This document shows positions 1 to 7,452 of a DNA stretch of 11,152 nt, piece by piece. The stretch covers positions 1-11,152 of the forward strand of contig CANHBU010000028.1 in NCBI GenBank assembly GCA_947458345.1, given 5' to 3'. The position numbers and the translations under genes were made by a program. Below the pieces are notes generated by a model that saw nothing but the letters and a program-made list of their open reading frames with translations, was not told the DNA's origin and did no database searches. Each line of letters begins with the position of its first letter. Position 1 is the stretch's first letter. Source of the DNA: Comamonadaceae bacterium. GTDB lineage: Bacteria > Pseudomonadota > Gammaproteobacteria > Burkholderiales > Burkholderiaceae_C.

Positions 1-59
1 CTCACAAGCTACGGCCGTCTCCTCTCCGGGTCTGCCCGAGTCTTACCAACGCACCCAAG

Positions 60-80
60 AAAAAACCGCCCGAGGGGCGG
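60..80 (-). terminator. Rho-independent terminator after htpX
   Basis: Read on the minus strand, a perfect 6-bp GC stem (66-71 paired with 75-80, 3-base loop) is followed directly by six T residues (65 down to 60). It lies about 50 bases beyond the htpX stop codon and in the right orientation to end the minus-strand transcript. This is the best-formed intrinsic terminator in the window. Positions 1-59 to its left show no gene or motif that I can support. Confidence 0.8.
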
Positions 81-94
81 CCTTGAAAACAAAC

Positions 95-117
95 GGGCGC
101 TGCGTTAGACAGCGCCC
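95..117 (-). terminator. Second hairpin in the htpX 3' region
   Basis: A perfect 8-bp inverted repeat (95-102 with 110-117, 7-base loop) sits between the htpX stop and the terminator at 60-80. On the minus strand it is followed by a broken T-rich run (GTTTGTTTTC), so it may be a weaker first terminator or a 3'-end stabilising hairpin. The pairing is seen directly; the role is inferred. Confidence 0.5.
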
Positions 118-132
118 GAAGGGGTGGCCATG

Positions 133-1008
133 TCAGCCCTGCGCGTTCTGCAGCGCCGCGATGCGCTCTTCGATCGGCGGGTGGGTGCTAAAGAGCTGGC
201 CAATGCCGCCGGCAATGCCCATGGCCGCGACCGACTTGGGCAATTCGCCGGGCACCATGCCGCCCAGGCGGGCCAGCGCGTTGATCATCGGCTGCTTGCG
301 CCCCAGCAGTTGGGCCGCGCCGGAGTCGGCACGGAACTCGCGCTGGCGCGAGAACCAGGCCACGATGATGGCGGCCAGAAAGCCCAAAATGATGTCGAGC
401 ACGATGGTGGTGACGTAGTAGCCGATGCCCGGGCCCGAGCTTTCTTGGTCGCCCTTGCGCAGGAAGCTGTCAACCGCGTAACCGACGATGCGGCTGAGGA
501 AGACCACGAAGGTGTTCATCACGCCCTGGATCAGGGCCATGGTGACCATGTCGCCGTTGGCGATGTGGGCCACCTCGTGACCGAGCACCGCTTCGACCTC
601 GTCGCGCGTCATGCCTTGCAGCAGCCCGGTCGAGACCGCCACCAGGGCGTTGTTCTTGAAGGCACCGGTGGCAAAGGCGTTGGGCTCACCCTCAAAAATG
701 CCGACCTCGGGCATGCCGATTCCGGCTTTTTCAGACAGGCGCCGCACGGTGTCGACGATCCAGGCTTCGTCGGCGTTGCGTGGCTGCTCAATGAGCTTGA
801 CGCCAGAACTCCACTTGGCCACCGGTTTGCTGATGAGCAAAGAGATAAACGCCCCGCCAAAACCCATGATGAGCGCAAAGCCCAGCAGCGCGCCCAGGTT
901 CAGGCCGTTGGCGGTGAGAAAGCGGTTGACGCCCAGCACACTGGCCACCACGCCCAGCACCAGCACCACCGCCAGATTGGTCAGCACGAAGAGCAAAATT
1001 CTTTTCAT
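133..1008 (-). CDS. htpX: Membrane zinc metalloprotease HtpX (M48 family)
   Basis: This 291-residue protein is an inner-membrane zinc endopeptidase of family M48B, which in known bacteria degrades misfolded membrane proteins alongside FtsH. Two hydrophobic segments lie near residues 3-27 and 39-60. The zinc motif HEVAH is at 144-148, followed by hydrophobic stretches near 156-176 and 197-219, and the third zinc ligand is probably Glu224 in REFRAD. The length is normal for the family. I chose the ATG at 1008 because it gives the typical MKRI start with GGAG 11 bases upstream; an in-frame TTG at 1035 would add nine unlikely residues. It is the last gene of the minus-strand block, about 100 bases after the DUF3025 gene. 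A sigma-32-like promoter lies at 1095-1122 and a terminator at 60-80, so it may be transcribed alone under heat or envelope stress. Confidence 0.96.
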   Translation of the reverse strand: MKRILLFVLTNLAVVLVLGVVASVLGVNRFLTANGLNLGALLGFALIMGFGGAFISLLISKPVAKWSSGVKLIEQPRNADEAWIVDTVRRLSEKAGIGMPEVGIFEGEPNAFATGAFKNNALVAVSTGLLQGMTRDEVEAVLGHEVAHIANGDMVTMALIQGVMNTFVVFLSRIVGYAVDSFLRKGDQESSGPGIGYYVTTIVLDIILGFLAAIIVAWFSRQREFRADSGAAQLLGRKQPMINALARLGGMVPGELPKSVAAMGIAGGIGQLFSTHPPIEERIAALQNAQG

Positions 1009-1026
1009 ACGGTTCAAAACTCCATG

Positions 1027-1040
1027 GGCGCTCAAGCGCC
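1027..1040 (-). other. Small hairpin upstream of the htpX ribosome site
   Basis: GGCGC and GCGCC flank a 4-base loop in the htpX leader, just upstream of the GGAG that precedes the ATG at 1008. A second 6-bp stem lies at 1061-1066/1070-1075. Neither is followed by a T run on the minus strand, so they are not convincing terminators. They could affect leader folding or simply be chance GC-rich pairing. Confidence 0.3.
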
Positions 1041-1094
1041 GAGGTTGACAGCCCGCTTGGCCGGCAAGATGCCGGGCCGTGCGGATGGTCCCGC

Positions 1095-1122
1095 AGTTGG
1101 GGTCGTTGTGCTAGTTATCAAG
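1095..1122 (-). promoter_or_regulatory. Candidate sigma-32 heat-shock promoter for htpX
   Basis: On the minus strand CTTGAT (1122-1117) is separated by 14 bases from CCCCAACT (1102-1095). The known sigma-32 consensus is CTTGAA, a spacer of about 13-15, then CCCCATnT, so the match is 5 of 6 and all but one of the fixed -10 positions. The -35 element lies over the last codons of the DUF3025 gene (stop at 1111-1113). Transcription would start near 1088, giving htpX a leader of about 80 bases. htpX is a heat-shock gene in E. coli, which makes the location sensible. The motif is seen; its activity is inferred. Confidence 0.5.
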
Positions 1123-1893
1123 TGCCCCGCTCTTGCGGCCGGTCGCGGGTGGCCGAAAGACGTGGGCATCATCATAGAAAGAAACGTTCTCGTTGGGCAA
1201 ATGCCAGCCCGGAACCCCCAAAATCGGCAGCGGGCAGTAGGGTTTTTCGGCCAGATGACCCGCGCTCAGCTCGGCGGCCAGCGCCTCGTCCCACTGGGGC
1301 AGCGTCAAATCGAGTGCCAGGGCGCGCTGGGGCCGGTAGACATGCGCGGTGATGGCCTTGCGCGGCTGCTGCAGCTTTTCCTGCAAGGCGTGACCAAAAA
1401 GCACGAGCTGGGCCTGCGCCCACAGGCCGCGCAAATCGACAAACAGGCGCTGCCAGTTGCGCGCCTCCAAGGCTTGCCACAAGGCGGGAGGCGCCTGCAA
1501 GAGGGCGCCGTTTTCGTCAAAAAGCGTCAATGCATCGCGCAGCGGGCCGCGGCGCTCGCCCACACCGGCGCGGGCGATCTCGCTGGCCTGCAAGAAGTTG
1601 AGTCGCGCTTTGGTGCGCGGAAACGTCAGCCACGTCAAACCATTGAACAGGTCGTGCAGGTTGTCGCGCGTCGGGCATTGCCGCCGCTCAGCGATATGGG
1701 CCTCGTAGGCCTGTCCGTCCGGCAGTTGATGCTCGGGCACAAATCGCACGGGGGCAAGAGCGCCCGCCATTTGATTGAGCAACTCCGCCACGCTCAGGCC
1801 GCCTTGCAGGCCAGCCGTCACGGCTTGCGCATAAGGGGCGTAAGGCGCCATCCAGGGCCAGTCCCAGCGCAGGGCGGCCAGGGCCGGAGCCAT
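1111..1893 (-). CDS. DUF3025 family protein of unknown function
   Basis: This 260-residue protein has no obvious signal peptide or membrane segment and is probably cytoplasmic. I recognise it as DUF3025 from the core DNLHDLFNGLTWLTFPRTK at residues 77-95, LTLFDENGALL at 122-132, FGHAL at 166-170, and the C-terminal LPILGVPGW (222-230) followed by SFYDD and VFRP. The many conserved His, Asp, Asn and aromatic residues suggest an enzyme or ligand-binding protein, but no catalytic role is known to me and none is assigned. Its ATG follows the pyrC stop after only 2 bases and has no clear Shine-Dalgarno sequence, so translation probably depends on ribosomes finishing pyrC. A candidate htpX promoter lies across its 3' end. 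Family assignment is from memory of motif patterns, not a database search. Confidence 0.85.
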   Translation of the reverse strand: MAPALAALRWDWPWMAPYAPYAQAVTAGLQGGLSVAELLNQMAGALAPVRFVPEHQLPDGQAYEAHIAERRQCPTRDNLHDLFNGLTWLTFPRTKARLNFLQASEIARAGVGERRGPLRDALTLFDENGALLQAPPALWQALEARNWQRLFVDLRGLWAQAQLVLFGHALQEKLQQPRKAITAHVYRPQRALALDLTLPQWDEALAAELSAGHLAEKPYCPLPILGVPGWHLPNENVSFYDDAHVFRPPATGRKSGALDN

Positions 1894-1895
1894 GC

Positions 1896-2924
1896 TCAGA
1901 CTTGTCGCCAGGCCAGAGTCTCGCCGGCGCGCAGCGGCTTGAGGTCGGCTGCGCCGAAAGGGTAGCTCTCGGGCGTGGTCCAGCTCTCACGGGTGAGGGT
2001 GACGGTGCCGGTATTGCGCGGCAAGCCATAAAAATCGGCGCCGTTGAAACTGGCAAAGGCTTCGAGCCGGTGCAAGGCGCCGACCTGCTCAAAAGCCTCG
2101 GCGTACAGCTCGAGCGCGGCGTGGGCGGTGTAGCAACCGGCGCAGCCCGTGGCATGCTCTTTGAGATGCGCCGGATGCGGCGCGCTGTCGGTGCCCAGAA
2201 AAAAGCGCCGGTTGCCGCCGGTGGCGGCCTGCACCAAAGCCAGCCGGTGCGTTTCGCGTTTGAGCACCGGCAGGCAGTAGTAGTGCGGCCGAATACCGCC
2301 GGTAAAAATCGCGTTGCGGTTGTAGAGCAAGTGGTGCGCGGTGATGGTGGCCCCCAGAGTGTCCCCTGCTTCAGACACATACTCGGCCGCTTCGCGGGTG
2401 GTGATGTGCTCGAAGACGATCTTCAGGCCCGGGAAATCGCGGCGCAGAGGGATCAGGTGGCGATCAATGAACACGGCCTCGCGGTCGAACAGATCAATGT
2501 CAGCACTGGTGACCTCGCCGTGCACCAGCAGCAGCATGCCTTCGCGCTCCATGGCGGCGAGCACCGGGTAGATGTTTTTGAGCTCGGTCACCCCAGCGTC
2601 GCTGTTGGTGGTGGCACCGGCCGGATAGAGCTTGGCCGCGACCACGCCGGCGGCCTTGGCGCGCACGATTTCTTCGGGCGCCAGCTTGTCGGTCAGGTAC
2701 AAGGTCATCAAGGGCTCGAAAGACAAGCCCGCAGGCACCGCCGCCAAGATGCGGTCGCGGTAGGCCATGGCCTGGACCGCGGTCGTGACCGGCGGCTTGA
2801 GGTTGGGCATGATGATGGCGCGGCCAAATTGGCGGGCGGTGTGCGGCACCACGGTGGACAGCACATCGCCGTCACGAACGTGCAGGTGCCAGTCATCGGG
2901 GCGGGTGAGCGTGAGCGTGTTCAT
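1896..2924 (-). CDS. pyrC: Dihydroorotase, class II (PyrC)
   Basis: This 342-residue protein catalyses the reversible cyclisation of N-carbamoyl-L-aspartate to dihydroorotate, step three of de novo pyrimidine synthesis, in the cytoplasm. All the metal-centre residues known for E. coli PyrC can be found: His13 and His15 (HLH), Lys98 (the carboxylated lysine, in AAKLYPAG), His135 (VHGE), His173 (FEHI) and Asp246 (GTDSAPH). Each is offset by 3-4 from the E. coli numbering, and the length is normal. The ATG at 2924 overlaps the stop of the upstream LysR gene in an ATGA arrangement, and the DUF3025 gene begins 2 bases after its stop. It is therefore in a tightly coupled unit with a transcriptional regulator, rather than with other pyrimidine genes. 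Confidence 0.97.
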   Translation of the reverse strand: MNTLTLTRPDDWHLHVRDGDVLSTVVPHTARQFGRAIIMPNLKPPVTTAVQAMAYRDRILAAVPAGLSFEPLMTLYLTDKLAPEEIVRAKAAGVVAAKLYPAGATTNSDAGVTELKNIYPVLAAMEREGMLLLVHGEVTSADIDLFDREAVFIDRHLIPLRRDFPGLKIVFEHITTREAAEYVSEAGDTLGATITAHHLLYNRNAIFTGGIRPHYYCLPVLKRETHRLALVQAATGGNRRFFLGTDSAPHPAHLKEHATGCAGCYTAHAALELYAEAFEQVGALHRLEAFASFNGADFYGLPRNTGTVTLTRESWTTPESYPFGAADLKPLRAGETLAWRQV

Positions 2925-3862
2925 GACTCGATTGTCTCAGCAGCCGGGCTGCCGTGGCGGGCTTGCAAAAAATGCCACAGGGCCTGCGCCGCTGCCTTGG
3001 CCGGGCCCTTGATGGAAGGCCGGGCGCGGTACAGGCGCACCTGCAAAGCCACCGAGAGGGCGCCGCCCAGGCTGATCAGCTGACCGGCCGCAAGCTCCTT
3101 GGTGACCGCGCTTTGCGGCAGGAAGGCCAGGCCATGGCCTGCAATGGCCATGGCCTTGAGGCCTTCGGCCATGTCGGTCTCGTAGACCTTGTCCAGATGC
3201 ACCGCGCTCTTGGTCTGCAGCAGCAGGTGCTCGACCATGCGACCGAGGTAAGCACCGGCGGCGTAGCCCAGGTAAGGCACCGGCGCCCCGGGGCGGCCGG
3301 GCAGGCTCCAAAGCGGGCTGCCATCGGGGGCTGTGGCCACACAGGGCAGCAGCAACTCGCTGCCCAACTCGATCATCTCGTAACGCTGCGACTCCAGCTG
3401 GATCGGCTGGGCCTCGTGGTGGTAGGCAATGAGCAGGTCGCAGCCGCCCTCGACCAGCCTGAGCACCGCGTCGTGCACATTGAGCGCAATGAGCCGGCTC
3501 TTGATGGGGCCAAAGGACGCGCGCAAATCGCTGACCCAGGCCGGAAAAAACGCAAAAGCCAGGGTGTGCGGCACGGCGAACTCGATCATGTCCTGGCCGC
3601 CGGCCATGTGGCCGCGCAGCATGGCGCGGATGTTTTGCAGGCCTTGCAGCATCTCCAGGGCCTGCGCGTACAAGGTCTGGCCGGCCGCCGTCAGCCGCGT
3701 GGGGTAGGAGCTGCGATCGACCAGATCGGTGCCGGCCCAAGCCTCAAGGGCCTGGATACGCCGGGAAAAGGCAGGCTGCGTGACATGGCGCAACTGCGCC
3801 GAGCGGCTAAAGCTTCGGGTCTCGGCCAGGCTGACAAAATCTTCAAGCCATTTGGTTTCCAT
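2921..3862 (-). CDS. LysR-family regulator, HypT/YjiE-like
   Basis: This 313-residue cytoplasmic transcription factor has an N-terminal winged helix-turn-helix (roughly residues 1-60, with [20 protein letters not shown] at 17-36) and a LysR-type effector domain (about 90-300). The opening METKWLEDF, the TQPAFSRRI(Q/R)ALE helix, a [10 protein letters not shown] stretch near 205-214 and a [20 protein letters not shown] block near 230-249 closely follow E. coli HypT (YjiE). HypT is a hypochlorite-responsive regulator activated through methionine oxidation. Met231 falls where HypT has a conserved Met by my recollection, but redox sensing here is untested. It overlaps pyrC by 4 bases (ATGA) and lies 67 bases after the ABC exporter. 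No Shine-Dalgarno sequence precedes the ATG, while a -10-like CATAAT lies just upstream, so the mRNA may be leaderless. Confidence 0.9.
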   Translation of the reverse strand: METKWLEDFVSLAETRSFSRSAQLRHVTQPAFSRRIQALEAWAGTDLVDRSSYPTRLTAAGQTLYAQALEMLQGLQNIRAMLRGHMAGGQDMIEFAVPHTLAFAFFPAWVSDLRASFGPIKSRLIALNVHDAVLRLVEGGCDLLIAYHHEAQPIQLESQRYEMIELGSELLLPCVATAPDGSPLWSLPGRPGAPVPYLGYAAGAYLGRMVEHLLLQTKSAVHLDKVYETDMAEGLKAMAIAGHGLAFLPQSAVTKELAAGQLISLGGALSVALQVRLYRARPSIKGPAKAAAQALWHFLQARHGSPAAETIES

Positions 3863-3870
3863 GGCCGAAA

Positions 3871-3876
3871 ATTATG
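3871..3876 (-). promoter_or_regulatory. Possible -10 element of the LysR gene
   Basis: On the minus strand CATAAT lies only 8 bases upstream of the LysR ATG (3862), in otherwise very GC-rich DNA. If used, transcription would begin at or within a few bases of the start codon. No good -35 match is seen at the usual spacing, so support is modest. Confidence 0.3.
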
Positions 3877-3897
3877 ACAGCCGCCCGCGCCGCACCG

Positions 3898-3930
3898 CCC
3901 TCACCGCCCGCCCTCACCGCCCGCCCTCAC
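3898..3930. repeat. 13-bp tandem repeat, 2.5 copies
   Basis: The unit CCCTCACCGCCCG occurs at 3898-3910 and 3911-3923, with a 7-base partial copy at 3924-3930. It fills the gap between the ABC exporter stop and the LysR promoter region. Because 13 is not a multiple of 3, the minus-strand TGA in each copy (3927-3929, 3914-3916, 3901-3903) falls in a different frame. The exporter's TAG (3930-3932) is directly followed by an in-frame TGA. Confidence 0.85.
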
Positions 3931-5810
3931 TAGCCGGCCGCCGGAGCGACCGCACCGGCCAAGGGGGCATCGACCTGCTCGCCACTTTCTTGCTGCAAGG
4001 CCCACATTTGCGCGTAGCGACCCTGCTGAGCCAGCAGCTGGGCATGGGTGCCGCGCTCGACGATCTGACCGGCCTCCATCACCAAAATTTGGTGGGCATC
4101 GACCACGGTCGACAGCCGGTGGGCGATCACCAGGGTGGTCTTGTTGTGCGCGGCGTTGCGCAGCTCGGCCTGGATGGCGCGCTCGTTGCGCGAGTCGAGC
4201 GCCGAGGTGGCCTCGTCAAAAATGAGCACCGGAGGATCCTTGAGCAGGGTGCGGGCAATGGCCACACGCTGTTTTTCGCCGCCCGACAGCTTCAGGCCGC
4301 GCTCGCCGACCATGGTGGCGTAGCCCTTGGGCGTGCTGATGATGAAGTCATGGATGCGCGCGGCGCGGGCCGCATCTTGCACTTGGGAGTCGCTGGCCCC
4401 GGGCCGACCGTAGGCGATGTTGTAGGCCACCGTGTCGTTAAACAGCACCGTGTCCTGGGGCACGATGCCGATGGCCTGGCGCACGCTGGCCTGGGTGACC
4501 CGGGCAATGTCCTGTCCGGCGATCAGCACGCGCCCTCCGCGCTCGCGGTTGCTGACATCGTAAAAACGGTAGAGCAGTCGCGCCAGGGTGGATTTGCCGG
4601 CCCCGGACGAGCCGACCACCGCCACTGTCTTGCCGGCGGGGATCTCGAAACTGACGGACTGCAAAATGCTGCGGTCGTGGACGTAGCCAAAGTCCACGTT
4701 CTCAAAGCGCACATCGACCTGGCCGGCCGGCAGGTGCAGGTCGGCCGCACCCGGCAGGTCGGCGACCTCGCGCTCTTTCTCGAGCAGGCGAAACATCTTG
4801 TCGAGGTCGGTCAGGCTCTGCTTGATCTCGCGGTAGATGACGCCCAGAAAACCCAGGGGAATGTAGAGCTGAATCATGAAGGCGTTGACCATGACCAGAT
4901 CGCCCAGGGTCATGCGCCCCTCGATCACGCCCTGCGTGGCACGCCAGAGCATGGCCACCAGGGCCAGCGCAATGATGAGCTGCTGCCCGGTGTTGAGCAG
5001 GCTCAGCGTGGCCTGGCTCTTGATGGCTGCGCGCCGGTAACGCTCTAGGCTCTCGTCGTAGCGGCGCGCCTCGAAAGACTCGTTGTTGAAGTACTTGACC
5101 GTCTCGTAGTTGAGCAGGGAGTCTATGGCCCGGCTGTGCGCCGACGAGTCGAGCTCGTTCATCTGCCGGCGAAACTGGGTCCGCCATTCGGTCACGGTGA
5201 CGGTAAAGGCGATATAAAACACCAAGGCGGCCAGCGTGATGCCCGCGAACCAGACATCGAACTTGACCGCAAGCAAGGTGAGCACCAGCACCACCTCAAT
5301 GAGGGTCGGCACGATGCTGTAGAGCGAATACGAAATCAGGGAATGCACCGCCCGCGTACCGCGCTCGATGTCGCGCGTCATGCCGCCGGTCTGGCGCTCG
5401 AGGTGAAAGCGCAGGCTCAGCGCATGCAGATGGTTGAACACCTCCAGCGAAATGCGACGGGCCGCGCCTTCAGTGGCCTTGGAGAAGATGAGCTCGCGCA
5501 GCTCGGTGAACAAAGAGGTCGACAGCCGCAGCAGCCCATAGGCCAGCAGCAAGCCCACCGGCACGACCAGGATCGCGGCCGCTTCGCGCGTGGCCGGGTT
5601 CATGGTGTCGACCAGATCTTTCAGCAGCAGCGGCACGCCCACATTGGCCAGCTTGGCGCCAATCATGAAGCCCAGCGCGGCCATCACCCGCCACTTGTAC
5701 TGCCACAGATAAGGCAGCAGCCGGCGCAAGGTGGCCCAGTCGGATCGCGGCGCGGGGCTGGCCGCTGGCGAGGGCTGGGACTCTGGGACTGAAGCAGATC
5801 GGTGACGCAT
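3930..5810 (-). CDS. Atm1/ABCB7-type ABC exporter, fused membrane and ATPase domains
   Basis: This 626-residue half-transporter should act as a homodimer in the inner membrane. The membrane domain has about six hydrophobic segments (near 36-60, 78-100, 165-185, 187-205, 270-292 and 300-325). The ATPase domain has Walker A GSSGAGKST (400-408), Q-loop Gln452, signature LSGGEKQR (508-515), Walker B VLIFDE (528-533) and His564. The NYETVKYFNNE stretch (234-244) and LLNTGQQ (271-277, an N-x-x-Q pair) are typical of Atm1/HMT-type exporters such as Novosphingobium Atm1, which move glutathione conjugates and metal-glutathione complexes. The actual substrate is inferred by homology only. I chose the ATG at 5810, with AAGG 8 bases upstream; an in-frame TTG at 5870 would add 20 residues. 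It is divergent from the thioesterase gene and leads the minus-strand block. Confidence 0.92.
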   Translation of the reverse strand: MRHRSASVPESQPSPAASPAPRSDWATLRRLLPYLWQYKWRVMAALGFMIGAKLANVGVPLLLKDLVDTMNPATREAAAILVVPVGLLLAYGLLRLSTSLFTELRELIFSKATEGAARRISLEVFNHLHALSLRFHLERQTGGMTRDIERGTRAVHSLISYSLYSIVPTLIEVVLVLTLLAVKFDVWFAGITLAALVFYIAFTVTVTEWRTQFRRQMNELDSSAHSRAIDSLLNYETVKYFNNESFEARRYDESLERYRRAAIKSQATLSLLNTGQQLIIALALVAMLWRATQGVIEGRMTLGDLVMVNAFMIQLYIPLGFLGVIYREIKQSLTDLDKMFRLLEKEREVADLPGAADLHLPAGQVDVRFENVDFGYVHDRSILQSVSFEIPAGKTVAVVGSSGAGKSTLARLLYRFYDVSNRERGGRVLIAGQDIARVTQASVRQAIGIVPQDTVLFNDTVAYNIAYGRPGASDSQVQDAARAARIHDFIISTPKGYATMVGERGLKLSGGEKQRVAIARTLLKDPPVLIFDEATSALDSRNERAIQAELRNAAHNKTTLVIAHRLSTVVDAHQILVMEAGQIVERGTHAQLLAQQGRYAQMWALQQESGEQVDAPLAGAVAPAAG

Positions 5811-5887
5811 CCGGGCAACCTTGACGGACAATGCAGGCGGCGCGGGCGCTTGCCGCTGCCAGCCTGCCAAATGGAAGGATTGTGCCC

Positions 5888-6343
5888 ATGTCTTCAGCCC
5901 AGCCGAGCGATACCGTCACCGGCACCGCGACCGCCAACGTGACCGGCACCACCGTCACCGCTTTTGCTGCGCCCAGCCAGGGCGAGCTCGTGATGAAGGT
6001 CATCCCCCTGCCGGCCGACGTCAACGCCAACGGCGACATCTTTGGCGGCTGGGTCATGGCGCAAGTCGACTTGGCCGGCTCGGTGCTACCGGCGCGCCAC
6101 GTCAAAGGCCGCATGGCCACAGTGGCCGTCAACGAATTCATCTTCAAGCACCCGGTGCGGGTGGGCGACATCCTGTCGTTTTACGCCTGCATTCAGCGCG
6201 TCGGTCGCACCTCGATCACGGTACAGGTCGAGGTATTTGCCGAGCGCTACGATGCGCAAGGCCAGTACCTCAAGGTCACGCAGGCCAACCTGACCTACGT
6301 GGCCATCGACGAGCAGGGCCGACCGCGCCCTATCCCGCGCTGA
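5888..6343 (+). CDS. yciA: Acyl-CoA thioesterase, YciA-type hotdog fold
   Basis: This 151-residue cytoplasmic enzyme should hydrolyse acyl-CoA to free acid and CoA. It carries the YciA signature NANGDIFGGW at 46-55 with the catalytic Asp50, followed by the V(A)VNEFIFKHPVRVGD hotdog-helix region (about 79-94) and the C-terminal TYVAIDEQGRPRPIP, all closely like E. coli YciA. YciA proteins usually work as hexamers of broad acyl specificity. The ATG at 5888 follows a good GGAAGGA site; an upstream in-frame ATG at 5831 lacks this. The N-terminus is about 20 residues longer than E. coli YciA and is rich in Thr, with two imperfect VTGT repeats. The gene stands alone, divergent from the ABC exporter (77 bases between starts) and convergent with gpsA. 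Confidence 0.93.
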   Translation: MSSAQPSDTVTGTATANVTGTTVTAFAAPSQGELVMKVIPLPADVNANGDIFGGWVMAQVDLAGSVLPARHVKGRMATVAVNEFIFKHPVRVGDILSFYACIQRVGRTSITVQVEVFAERYDAQGQYLKVTQANLTYVAIDEQGRPRPIPR

Positions 6344-6362
6344 GGGTAGGCAAGAGCCCGGT

Positions 6363-6379
6363 GGCCGCTTGGCGCGGCC
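6363..6379. terminator. GC hairpin between convergent yciA and gpsA
   Basis: A perfect 6-bp stem (6363-6368 with 6374-6379, 5-base loop) occupies the 45-base gap between the converging stops. Neither strand has a T run after it, so any role as a shared terminator is uncertain; Rho could be needed. Confidence 0.35.
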
Positions 6380-6388
6380 GCTAATGGC

Positions 6389-7405
6389 TCAGCGCAGCTC
6401 GGGCGCCGGTTCACGGCCCATCAGCATGGCCACCGCCTGCTCGGGCTTGAGGCGCCCGTCGAGCAGCGCAACCACCGCCTGCGAGATCGGCATCTCGACA
6501 CCCAGCGTGCGGGCCCGCTCAACGACGGTGCGGGCGCAATACGCCCCTTCGGCCACATGGCCCAGCTGCTCGACCGCCTGCTGCAAGCTCAGGCCCTGGG
6601 CCAGCAGCAGGCCGACCTTGCGGTTGCGGCTCAGGTCGCCGGTGGCCGTGAGCACCAAATCGCCCAGTCCCGACAGCCCCGTGAAGGTGTCAGCGCGCGC
6701 GCCCAAGGCCACGCCCAGGCGGGTGATTTCCGCCAGGCCCCGGGTGATAAGTGCAGCGCGGGCGTTCAGGCCCAACGCAAGCCCGTCGCAAAAACCGGTG
6801 GCGATGGCCAGCACATTCTTGACCGCACCGCCCACCTCGACACCGACCAGGTCGTCGTTGGCATAAACGCGCAAGGTCGGGCCGTGAAAAGCCTGTACCA
6901 GTGCTTGGCGCACCTCTTCGTGCTCGCTGGCGGCCACCAGGGCTGTAGGCCGGCCCTGGGCGACTTCCAGAGCAAAACTCGGACCGCTGAGCACGCCGCA
7001 GCGCAAACCAGGCGCCACCTGCGCCTGGATCTCGTGGACCATCAGGCCAGGCGCATCCCCTTGAGCCCCCGCAGCCATCGGCCGCTCAAAGCCCTTGGCC
7101 AGCCAAGCCACCGGCTGGCGCACCGTGCGCAAGGCCTGCAGCAACTCGCGCGCGGCCGCCACCGGGCCGGCCAGTACCAGCAGATCCTGACCGGCCAGCG
7201 CCGCAGACAAGTCGCCACGGATGCAATGCAGAGACTGCGGCAGCCGCACCCCGCCCAAGTAGCGCGCATTGACACGCTGCTCGTCCATGGCCTGCTGCTG
7301 CGCCGGATCGCGCGCCCACAAGCCGACCTGGTGGCGCCCCTGCACCGCAGCGTTGACCGCCAGAGCCGTGCCCCAGGCTCCTGCGCCAATGACCAAAAGC
7401 TTCAT
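6389..7405 (-). CDS. gpsA: NAD(P)-dependent glycerol-3-phosphate dehydrogenase
   Basis: This 338-residue cytoplasmic enzyme reduces dihydroxyacetone phosphate to sn-glycerol 3-phosphate, the backbone precursor of phospholipids. The Rossmann dinucleotide site [10 protein letters not shown] is at residues 7-16, AKGF at 103-106, LSGPSFA at 139-145, the catalytic lysine is probably Lys196 in [11 protein letters not shown], and [14 protein letters not shown] is at 243-256 with Arg260 and Asn261. The length is typical. I chose the ATG at 7405, which gives the canonical [12 protein letters not shown] start and has AGGA 8 bases upstream; a longer in-frame version from 7609 runs antisense-free but through the end of secB and is spurious. 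It is the last gene of the rhodanese-grxC-secB-gpsA run, 47 bases after secB. Confidence 0.97.
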   Translation of the reverse strand: MKLLVIGAGAWGTALAVNAAVQGRHQVGLWARDPAQQQAMDEQRVNARYLGGVRLPQSLHCIRGDLSAALAGQDLLVLAGPVAAARELLQALRTVRQPVAWLAKGFERPMAAGAQGDAPGLMVHEIQAQVAPGLRCGVLSGPSFALEVAQGRPTALVAASEHEEVRQALVQAFHGPTLRVYANDDLVGVEVGGAVKNVLAIATGFCDGLALGLNARAALITRGLAEITRLGVALGARADTFTGLSGLGDLVLTATGDLSRNRKVGLLLAQGLSLQQAVEQLGHVAEGAYCARTVVERARTLGVEMPISQAVVALLDGRLKPEQAVAMLMGREPAPELR

Positions 7406-7452
7406 GGCTGAAATCCTGCCCGCTGGCCTTGCAGCCCGAGCACCCGATCGGC

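Noticed and set aside
1..59. Possible gene end or tRNA fragment at the left edge
   Set aside because: Too short to assign, and no tRNA arm pairing, CCA end or recognisable coding segment is visible.
124..1965. Long plus-strand open frame of about 613 codons opposite htpX and the DUF3025 gene
   Set aside because: It runs antisense to two confidently identified genes, its translation is rich in His, Gln and Arg as expected from reverse-complemented GC-rich codons, and it has no recognisable domain.
3898..3930. CRISPR-like or regulatory iteron array
   Set aside because: Only 2.5 contiguous 13-bp copies with no spacers and no cas genes nearby; better described as a simple tandem repeat.
1902..5048. 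Several plus-strand open frames of about 300-440 codons (1902-3083, 2954-3877, 3729-5048)
   Set aside because: All are antisense shadows of pyrC, the LysR gene and the ABC exporter; none has a ribosome site or recognisable motifs.
5811..5887. TTGACG at 5821-5826 as a yciA -35 box
   Set aside because: The expected -10 position about 17 bases downstream is entirely GC-rich, so no promoter can be supported from this hexamer.
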